This document shows, piece by piece, positions 55,693 to 64,000 of a DNA stretch of 64,000 nucleotides. A model generated the notes under the pieces. The model was not told the origin of the DNA. It saw nothing but the letters and a program-made list of their open reading frames with translations, and ran no database searches. A program made the translations under genes and the position numbers. Position 1 is the first letter of the stretch. Every line of letters starts with the position of its first letter. Source of the DNA: Antitrichia curtipendula (taxonomy: Eukaryota; Streptophyta; Bryopsida; Hypnales; Leucodontaceae); NCBI GenBank assembly GCA_951230915.1, contig OX579633.1, positions 22,664,574-22,728,573 on the forward strand, given 5' to 3'.

Positions 55693-57183
55693 TTAACCCA
55701 TGGTATAAGATTCATTGGGCAAATTAATAACAGTGCTTTTAGTTTTGGTCATCATCAAGATGCTATTGGTGATGCCTTGAGATCCAATACCACTATCCCT
55801 TAAGCCCTGGAAAGGAAAGTGGTCTGGCCCCCGTGCTGGTGCTGCATTAATTTGAATGGTCCCTGACTCCATTGCATCACTTATCATTATTGCCTTGTCA
55901 ATATTTTTGGTAAACACACATCCTTGCAATGCAAAATTGTTGGCATTGCAATGGTGAATCCCTTCTTCTGGCGTTTTAATTCGCAATACAGGAATCACCG
56001 GCCCGAAGGGCTCTTCCCAAGCAATTCGCATATCCGGTTTAACATTGTCAATCAAAAGGGGCCAAATTAAATTTCCTTCTCGCTTCCATTCTTGATGAAA
56101 TTTTGCTCCCTTTTGCTTTGCATCCTCTACTAAGCCTTGGATGAAATTGGCTGATGACTCACTGATGACTGGTGTAATATCGCAATCTTGGTCAGGCATG
56201 CCCACCGTCAATTTTTTCATTTTTTCATTGACTTTTTTCACCAATTCATCTGCAACTGATTCCATCACGCAAATTACTTTCACCGCAGTACATCTTTGGC
56301 CACTGTAGGAGTATCCCCCTTTGATGATGTTATTTGCAGCTAATTCCAAATCTGCGTCTTCTAAAACCAAGCATGTATCTTTTCCTCCCAACTCCATTTG
56401 AAGTGGAATCATGCCTGCTTTTTTAGAGATGGAAATGCCTGTATCTCCCCCTGTGAAACTGATACAGTTAATTCCTGGATGTGTTGTGAGTAGATCTCCA
56501 ATCTCGGAGCCTTTTCCAGTAACAGCTGAAATCAGTCCCTTAGGAAACCCTGCCATGTGTAAGCAATATATCATATGTAAACATGATACACCCCCTTGAG
56601 TTGGAGGCTTTAATATGACAGCATTTCCTGCCACTAATGCTGGCCCTATTTTTGAGACAGCTAAATTGACAGGATAATTGAAAGGTGGAATTGCTAGAAC
56701 AACACCCAATGGAATCTTTGATGCCAAACAATATTTGTTTCGACCATTCCCAGGAAAACAATCCGAGACTAGAAACTTCCCTTCCGCAAGAATTCTTATG
56801 CCTTCTTCAGCTGCATATGATATTAAGTCTCCCGAACGAACGACTTCTGTGATAGCATCTTTCAAGCATTTGGCCACCTCTGCAACAAGACACTCTGCAA
56901 TTGGTGCTTTTTGATCCTTTAAAATAGCTGCAAACCTATGTAATGCTTCGGCTCGTTTCCACAAAGGTGTCTTTGCCCATCCCTTTTGCGCAACTTTAGC
57001 ACTATCCACACATCTATTAACTTCTTCTTGTGTGCAAGCTTGCACTTTGAATTGAGGCTTCAAAGTACTGGGATTGACAACTCCAACTGATTTTCCAGAG
57101 GAAGAGACTTTCCACTCGCCATCGACATAATACTTATAAGTGTCTCCATCAAGGATTTCTTTGAAGATTCCAGTTCCAGCCAT
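55693..57183 (-). CDS. GAPN: NADP-dependent non-phosphorylating glyceraldehyde-3-phosphate dehydrogenase, intronless
   Basis: ATG at 57183, TAA at 55693-55695, 496 residues, the usual length of plant GAPN. It belongs to the aldehyde dehydrogenase superfamily (ALDH11) and would oxidise cytosolic glyceraldehyde 3-phosphate to 3-phosphoglycerate, making NADPH. Visible landmarks: N169 in PPFNYP, FTGGDTGISISKK (nucleotide-site loop, ~243-255), catalytic-base E264 in LQMELGGKD, nucleophile C298 in SGQRCTA, EEPFGPV, and the C-terminal YTMG ending. All key residues are intact. Plant GAPN genes normally have several introns, so a single 1.5-kb exon suggests a retrocopy, although no clear poly-A tail or flanking duplication is visible. 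Low-GC codon use matches the AT-rich flanks. Lines such as KCLKDA where KPAKDA is usual show mild divergence. Confidence 0.95.
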   Translation of the reverse strand: MAGTGIFKEILDGDTYKYYVDGEWKVSSSGKSVGVVNPSTLKPQFKVQACTQEEVNRCVDSAKVAQKGWAKTPLWKRAEALHRFAAILKDQKAPIAECLVAEVAKCLKDAITEVVRSGDLISYAAEEGIRILAEGKFLVSDCFPGNGRNKYCLASKIPLGVVLAIPPFNYPVNLAVSKIGPALVAGNAVILKPPTQGGVSCLHMIYCLHMAGFPKGLISAVTGKGSEIGDLLTTHPGINCISFTGGDTGISISKKAGMIPLQMELGGKDTCLVLEDADLELAANNIIKGGYSYSGQRCTAVKVICVMESVADELVKKVNEKMKKLTVGMPDQDCDITPVISESSANFIQGLVEDAKQKGAKFHQEWKREGNLIWPLLIDNVKPDMRIAWEEPFGPVIPVLRIKTPEEGIHHCNANNFALQGCVFTKNIDKAIMISDAMESGTIQINAAPARGPDHFPFQGLRDSGIGSQGITNSILMMTKTKSTVINLPNESYTMG

Positions 57184-58321
57184 TCTATTGAAGAACTTAT
57201 GAAAACTTTTGCTACAAAATACTTTGTACTATAGTTTAATGTAGGCAATAATATCTTGGAGTTTCTAAAGGTTTGATGCCCTATTAATATAAGAAAATGG
57301 ATGTTTCATATAAATACAAGTACAAAAAAGCATATGTGTGTAACATCTAATATGTAACTTTTAATAATAGTGTGTACCAACATCATAGTGTTTTAAATAT
57401 AGATTTATATATAGTAATATATATAATAATATATCAAAGATGTATAATGTTGTGACAAATTCTAAATTTTTCTCATGAATTCCAATAACCTCCCCAATAT
57501 CACAAGATAGTAACCCTCAAATATTACCTTCTTGCATTTTATTAAATTTCTTATCAAGTTTGATGGAACATTGTATTCTTTAATATGATTCTTTAAATAA
57601 ATCATATAATCAACATAGATTGTAGATGAAATTTCAATCTCTGATTTCATTATTAATCAAAAAATGGAAGAAATACAATCCAACAACTTCATTCTTAATC
57701 AAAAATATGGAAGACATACAATCTAATAACTCTAATAGTAGTAATGATTTGCCATTCATCTATATTCTTTCACTATTATAGATGAAAATATAGAAGAATG
57801 GGCTCAATTTTGATTTCTACTAATTTAATATAAATATGAAAGAAATTTAACCTAATTTTTGAAACAAATCCAACCTGTCACATAGAAAATATTGTTATGT
57901 TGCAAACTTGTGGCAAGTTCGTGCCAAACAATTATTGTTTCTACTTAAATTTTGAGGGACTTGGCTTGAAGTTTAGGCTCTAACTATAGTTTCTCTACTA
58001 CAATTTTCTTGTGTATACAAAGTATAATATCATCGATTTATCACAAGAATACAAGGATTCTTACAATCCCTTTCAATAGAGATCTATATCATTGTTGGAT
58101 TATAAGAACATGTACAAAGTATTACAACCAAAAGATAGGAGAACCAAAGTGAATGCAACGTAGGATAAACACCACAACAATGACATACTTAACAAATGAA
58201 CCAATAGTAATAAAGTTGTTAGTTTTCTTTGAGGTATACATATAGAGAGCACTATAACATTATCTTTCCAAAAGACAACTTATTGGCCATCAATCTTTAA
58301 CCAATTTCATGTAACCCAAAA
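57184..58321. other. GAPN 5' flank; no other gene
   Basis: Strongly AT-rich with TATATA-like words near 57395-57435. No defined promoter element can be assigned. ATAGAAGA-like words occur near 57660-57720 as short local repeats. Confidence 0.4.
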
Positions 58322-58521
58322 NNNNNNNNNNNNNNNNNNNNNNNNNNNNNNNNNNNNNNNNNNNNNNNNNNNNNNNNNNNNNNNNNNNNNNNNNNNNNNN
58401 NNNNNNNNNNNNNNNNNNNNNNNNNNNNNNNNNNNNNNNNNNNNNNNNNNNNNNNNNNNNNNNNNNNNNNNNNNNNNNNNNNNNNNNNNNNNNNNNNNNN
58501 NNNNNNNNNNNNNNNNNNNNN
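58322..58521. other. Assembly gap (200 N)
   Basis: Two hundred N bases, a conventional gap size. Translated frames across it are meaningless. Confidence 1.
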
Positions 58522-61387
58522 TTGAGGCATTGTTAAATTCCACTAATTGGCATATTCTATATATATATCAAGAAATTTATATTATTCACCTAAGCAAAAA
58601 GAAAGTTTCATTTTGCACTTTTAGAGACTAGTGATGGAGTAGTAAAAATGTTTAACTTTACACACTAAGCACAAATTTCCTTAGAAGTAAGGACATTGAG
58701 CAACATTGAGGACGAAAGGACATTTTGTAAAGGACAATTAAAAGCCCCGTTTTTTATTCTAGTCATGTTGAGTTGGAGTGCATTGAAGATGATAGATTGA
58801 AAGGGACAACAATTATGTAGCCTCAAAATTTAATTGTTTTAGTCATTTAGCTTCAAATAAAAACAAATGATTGCTCAATTCCACCTTGTATTTGTCAATA
58901 GAAAGATATGTAAAGGTCATTACTAAATATCAACTAAATGGAGTTCCAACCTATCACTGAAATTTCATAGAGCAAAAAAGGACTAATTTGTATGATTGCA
59001 TATTCAATGATTACAATATATTTAAGATAAATTATAAGTCTTTGTCATGGAAAAATTCAAACCAACACAACATTATATCAAGAATTTTTCTTAAAGTTTT
59101 TTTTTAAAATTATTTAGAAGACAATAAAAATAAATCGATGAATTTCTTCATTGTAAATCCAAGATTGTGAGGGTGTCTTTTGAGTGGATAGTAAGGAGGA
59201 GGTGGCATTTCAATTAATGCACACACATTCACTCAAATGACCCCCTTTTAAACTTATTTTTATATTTATTTACCCACACCACACCACACCACCTCTTAAT
59301 TTGTAATTTTATTTATTTTTTAATTCATCCCCATCCCCCCTCCTATTTGTAATTCTTAGAGAGATGGGTAGTTGCAAACAATATGGAATATGTGAGCATA
59401 TTTATTTCCTATGTATTCTTGTCCGTATCTAATATCAATATCAATATCAATATTTATTGTTTTCCAAGATCAACAAAAGATTAGGGGGAGGAAAATTTTG
59501 TTGATAATATCGACGACTCTTGTTTTTTTCAAGGGGGAGGTTGGGTAATCATTAGGTTCCTGTGATCATGGGAGATAGTAAATCCAAACAAACAAGTGCA
59601 TCATTTCATCAAAAAGATTTCATAACAATTTTCTTCTTGGCTTTTAAATGATAGCAAGAAAGACAATTTGTACTATTTTTTTACATACTGTGCATATTAA
59701 AATGCTTTTCAAACATTCTTTTGGGAGTAATGGTTGAATGTAGTCAAAATTTATAGTAAATTTTTTGTAAATCTCTTTAATTTAATCCTTTTAAAATGAA
59801 ACATGGACTATGTTTTTTATATTTCTTAAAACTACTTAAAATGGTATGACATACTCCAACAAGGTCACGAGTAGTTGATTATATTGCACCAAACAGAATA
59901 CATATGTTTCTTGCAACCCTTCTTTTTCAAAGTTAAAACATATCAAGTATCAAAACTAATTATTTTCAAATATCAAAAAATGATTAGAAATTTCTATAGT
60001 AAAAGCCAAAGTATTATTGCAGCATCTTGTCCTCAACCTTGTTTTGGAAACATATAGGTATACAATTTTGTTTTTGTTTTTGAGAAGTGCAAAAGATGGC
60101 CATCATTTTTGTTTTGATGAAAGGAGCATGTTACTATAAAAAACTTGCGTCTTAGGTTGTGCTTGGTAATTTTTTCAAATAGATTTTAGGTGATGTCAAA
60201 AAAAACACTTGTGCTTTTTTGTCAATAATCACGTTCAATATAATGATTTGATATAAAAAAGAAAAAGAAAAAGAAATTTAAAGTTTTTTTTCACTTTACA
60301 ATAGAAATGACAAGTTTTGAGTTTTTTTTTTTATGGAAATAAGGTCTTGGGATTGTAGGGGTTACTTGAAGGTATTAATTAAGGCATTACTAAATCCATG
60401 ACTACTTACTAATAATTTAATAAGACTTTTTTACTTTTTCTACTACCAATGATGGAAAACTAAAGGTTTCAAGGATTTGTTTTGGGGTTAGGAAACCTTG
60501 GCAATGGGAGTTTTTACATGGATACTGGAGCTAAAAAAACATTAGATCTCTATTGGTAATCATTTTTCCATTGATATTCTTCAAAGTTATTCTACTTAAA
60601 TTATAAGAAATTTTATAAAATATTGATCAATAACTTAGAAAAACGAATTTGCAATCATAGATTTATGATTTCATAATATCAGAATGACAAATAAAAAAAT
60701 ATGCACCATAATGTTCTAACTATAATATAAACCTATAGAAAAGTTTTCAAATTTTTTTAGCATATATTGTATTTGATATAAATTGTTTTACTTTTTATTT
60801 AAAAATTCACAATTGGTTCAATTTTTCTTTCCAAATGTGAAATTTTACAACTAATAGAAGACCTTTAATCACATCTTCAAAAATTAAATTAAAAAGCCCC
60901 CGCATTTATGGGCTCATCCTTTGAGGATTAGAAGTCTTTAGACTTCAATTGGCATAAATATTTTGGCAATTGTGAACTCATTATGTTGAACTTAGGAGGT
61001 GTATGTTGACTAATAGTTGGTATTGAACTCTACATTTGTCAATATAGAAATTCCAAAGATTTGAATCCTAAATGGTTGCAAAATGGATCCATTCAATTCT
61101 CGTATTTTTTTAAATCTAAATTCCAATCCAAATTTTTATAGCTTTAGTTTTTTAAAATTAATTGAAATCCAAAGTTTTTATTGGTTCCCTTTAGAAACTT
61201 TTCTACTACCTTAATTGAAAAAGACAATTTATGTGTGGTCTTCACTATTGTTTAAAAAGAGACAGGCAACTCCACCTTGAATCCCCCTTAAAAATCAACA
61301 TCCATGCGATTCAAAAAGAAAACAATACCTTCCCTTCTAAAAAATCAACAGCTGTGCAATTCGAAAAAAAAACAATAATCTTTGGTG
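58522..61387. other. No gene recognised
   Basis: AT-rich sequence. A right-end word GGTCTTGGGATTGTAGGGGTTA at 60341-60363 looks like a truncated or diverged copy 5 of the TTAACCCCTAAA-ended family. A small CACACCA run lies near 59270, and (ATATCA)n near 59430. Confidence 0.45.
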
Positions 61388-61669
61388 CTATGCAATTTGA
61401 CTTGAAAAAGACGTTAGTACAGATGTTCCATCTCCCGGGCCACCTTTGTTGGAAGGGGTAGCGCTTGATCCTAACGCACTTGTGATAACCGTGCCACGAA
61501 ACTTAACCAAGCCCCATGCTATGGTTTCTTGTAGTCTATTTCCGCTATGGACTAGGGGACTGCCTAAGCAATAATCTATTGACCTTTGTTGATCCAAACG
61601 CACTCTAGCGAGGTGCACACTAAATACGTTTCCAATACCTATAGCAGCTTCTGAATCATCTACATGCAT
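61388..61669 (-). CDS. Hypothetical open frame, 93 codons
   Basis: An open frame that is GC-richer than its flanks, with words such as DSEAAIGIGNVFSVHLARV and HSGNRLQETIAWGLVKF. I recognise no family. It may be one exon of a larger or broken gene. Support is compositional only. Confidence 0.3.
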   Translation of the reverse strand: MHVDDSEAAIGIGNVFSVHLARVRLDQQRSIDYCLGSPLVHSGNRLQETIAWGLVKFRGTVITSALGSSATPSNKGGPGDGTSVLTSFSSQIA

Positions 61670-62940
61670 ATCAAAATTGCAAGTTGAGGATCACAATAAT
61701 TGTATTGAATTTTGTCTATATTGTGAGGATGTTGTTGGAGAAGATTGTCAACAACCGTGACATTGGTTAGATGAAGTGCAACAATGTGCGACTGTATGAA
61801 ATTACAAATTGTAAATGATAATTGAAGTTGATTTTGATATTCTTTATGAAGAGCTTGAAACTTGGCAAAGTGCGGTTATCTTGACATAGATGCAAAGTCA
61901 CTTGATGGTTACCTTGATATGATGACTCTTGTTTGGATATCTATACTTTGAAACTTGTATAATTACACCAACTTATCACTTACACTACCAATGTTTGAAA
62001 GAAATTCTCAGTGATAAGTTAGTTAATGACAAACAATTGAAAAGTTAATAGTGCAGCTGCTTCAATTATTATTCCTATCTATAAATGTTAAACTGACAAC
62101 ATCTATAGATTGAGGGCTTTACATGCAAAAGTTCCGGGATCACAACACAAGTATCCGAATTGATGCAGATTCCATCAAACATTGTTTTCCATTGTGCATA
62201 ATTCTCAATAAGTGGAATGTCTACCTGGGTGCACAATTAAAAGTCGTTGCAATTTTAGAATAGAACATCAACTAGGCTCTTTAAATAATTCCTTGAGGAT
62301 AGAATTTGATACTTGATAGACCTACCTACTTCAAAGAATACACTTGCATTTGAAAACACAAAGAAATATGATTGATAACTTGCATTTAAAAAATTACAAT
62401 TGCACTTAACATCATATTCATCATTTGGGGAGTTTTCCAATGAAATGGGAGCTTGTGTATAGTGGCATGTGAATCCCGAAACATACATAAGTATTAAAAG
62501 AAGAAGAAATTATTGTTTGGAATCCTATAAAATGTAATGAAATGACACCTAAAACATATTTGAAAATGAAGACTTATGAACTAGCATGCACTACATGAAA
62601 CATACAATATAGTTAATGAAAAAAAATCATCAAATTTCTATATAAAGGTTATTTACATTGCATAATGCATGTTTGCAGAAGCATTGTTTACTCATCCTAA
62701 GCGTCCAGTTACTGATCTACCACAACTAAGGAAGATATAATACTTTGTTAATAAGTTTTGGACCAACCTATAAGCCGGTAGTGCTATGCACAATATAATT
62801 TTGCTTCTTTGCCTGAAAAATAGCAAAGAACCTAGAATCCAAAATTTGGAATCATTCAATCAATAGTTGAATGATTCACCAAAATTTTACACCAATGTAC
62901 TTATGGACCTCTAAAGTTTTTGGTGCTGGTCTTCAAGCTA
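61670..62940. other. No gene recognised
   Basis: AT-rich DNA; the 77-codon minus frame at 62255-62488 has no domain. Confidence 0.45.
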
Positions 62941-62947
62941 GTATGTA

Positions 62948-63587
62948 CTACGAGTGCGACCTACTCTTCAACATCTCCATTGCCTTCAATAACTCTGGCC
63001 CTCGACTATATCCGCTACTACTAGCAGATCTTTGGTGCACAGTTTCCCGCCTTTGTTTCTTCAAGGACCTCCGCTCCCAAGCGTCCCATGGATGACAGCC
63101 ACAATGAAGAGGAGGCAATCCATCATGTGTTTTGCATTGCCGTTTGGCAAGATTCAATGAAGACGGTTTAAGTCGAGGATGAGGCAAGCCCGTCGATGGG
63201 GTTGGTTGGTCTTTGTGACTCGTAGGCTCGACGTCCTTGAAAGTCTTGTTGACGATGGGACAGACATAGGCACTATGTCATCCACCTGCAAATATATAAT
63301 TTGTAAGTGAGACATACAATCTAACTTGCCTATAAAGCATCACTTAGAAACAGAAAAGAGTGCAAAGACACGGATTATTAACACACCTCATCAAGGGCCA
63401 CGACACCCATTTCATCAACGTAAAGCTTCCCCTGCAGTTCGGGATTCATCCCGGAGCGATCTCGTGGGGACATCGACTGCGGACGAGACTTGAGAGGAGA
63501 TGGAGAGTGCACCAATACAGGACGTTTTCCTCCATTGGGAGGACTATCGACAACACCATCATCTACATCCATCACAGAGAAATCCAT
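62948..63587 (-). CDS. Hypothetical two-exon coding region
   Basis: Exon a: an ATG near 63587 opens MDFSVMDVDDGVVDSPPN and runs to GAG|GTGTGT near 63387. Exon b: after an acceptor at TTTGCAG|GTGG (about 63290) or ACATAG|TGCC (about 63277), a frame continues with LHCGCHPWDAWERRSLKK and ends TAG at 62948. The upstream frame is also open to 63722, so the true start is uncertain. The protein is basic and Ser/Pro-rich; no domain is recognised. Exon borders are inferred from splice dinucleotides and frame only. Confidence 0.4.
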
Positions 63588-63875
63588 TGTAGACTGCGCC
63601 GTGGCTGCTGAATACATGATATGCCGAACCCCCCTTTGCGATATGGCGAGCTGCCCATAATCAACAACCGAATCAAAAAAGGTCACACACTTGTCTTCAC
63701 AATGTTCTTTTGATGCCACCAAAACACATAAATCTCAGACACAAAATAGAAGCCTACATTGTAAAAAAAATTTGTACTTTTTACTAATGAATAGTACCAC
63801 TATAACTTCCACACAAAGTACATACACTACAACTCCACAGAAGCCAGAACCCTACGACACCTATGACTTGCTCTA

Positions 63876-64000
63876 GCGCGGAGTTGGTTTAAGTAGGAAC
63901 AAGATGTCTGATAGCTTAAGCTCCTTGGGGCGCGGAACGTTCGGGGTTGGCGGAGGGCCGTCATGTTCATCATTATTTTCTTTCCACTCATCAAGAAGTC
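63876..64000 (-). CDS. Partial coding sequence entering from the right edge
   Basis: On the minus strand a frame open from the window end reads LLDEWKENNDEHDGPPPTP and KELKLSDILFLLKPTPR, then TAG near 63876. Hydrophilic then leucine-rich, with clear coding character, but only about 41 codons are visible. It could be the end of a neighbouring gene or an upstream exon of the hypothetical gene at 62948-63587. Confidence 0.35.

Noticed and set aside
58297..58543. Open frames across the N gap
   Set aside because: They consist almost wholly of unknown bases.

Overview
This window looks like nuclear DNA of a land plant, probably one with a large, repeat-rich genome. Plant-specific or plant-typical signals are a VQ-motif gene, an NADP-dependent non-phosphorylating GAPDH (GAPN) reading frame, a TTTAGGG interstitial telomeric tract, a chromodomain Ty3/gypsy element, a CACTA-type DUF4216-like remnant and a plant-type FCP1-like phosphatase domain. 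I cannot place the lineage more finely. The only two clean single-copy-looking protein genes are the VQ gene (41.5-42.7 kb, minus) and the intronless GAPN (55.7-57.2 kb, minus). A possible multi-exon gene of unknown function lies at the right edge.

Layout. 0-1.5 kb: LTR-like sequence and a CACTA remnant. 3.2-3.8 kb: a ~190-bp tandem repeat. 5.9-10.4 kb: a badly decayed Ty3/gypsy chromovirus on the plus strand. 12.3-37.3 kb: a nested structure. Its outer shell is an LTR-like retroelement unit on the minus strand, with TGTCGCA...TGCGACA ends and a GGGGG target duplication, carrying two overlapping ORFs. Inserted in it is a 22,156-bp DNA element (13267-35422) with about 25-bp terminal inverted repeats and an ACAA 4-bp duplication. 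Inside that sit smaller insertions: a 241-bp relative of the big element, and a TA-flanked MITE that itself holds another repeat. 37.3-64 kb: AT-rich intergenic DNA with several MITEs, tandem repeats, the VQ and GAPN genes and a 200-base assembly gap.

The 22-kb element is the main discovery. It encodes two long spliced genes, diverging from a central ~8.5 kb block. The minus-strand gene (18036 to 14431, ~1127 codons) resembles DUF7869-type RNase H-like transposases, with a basic/BAH-like C-terminal part. The plus-strand gene (28417 to ~33503) has a ParB-like G-G-Q-H motif, an acidic linker and, if read through, a plant FCP1/HAD-like C-terminal domain. A 20-bp palindrome, CATCGGGAGATCTCCCGATG, and its variants occur about 30 times and only inside this element. 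They form a 48-bp-period array upstream of one gene and a ~97-bp-period array upstream of the other, and they recur in introns and near both ends. Both genes are dead: each keeps one reading frame but carries several in-frame stops (13 in total, 8 of them TAG), which fits C-to-T decay of methylated CAG sites in a silenced transposon.

All calls are by eye. Domain assignments rest on remembered family motifs, not searches. Exon borders are inferred from GT/AG sites and frame continuity.
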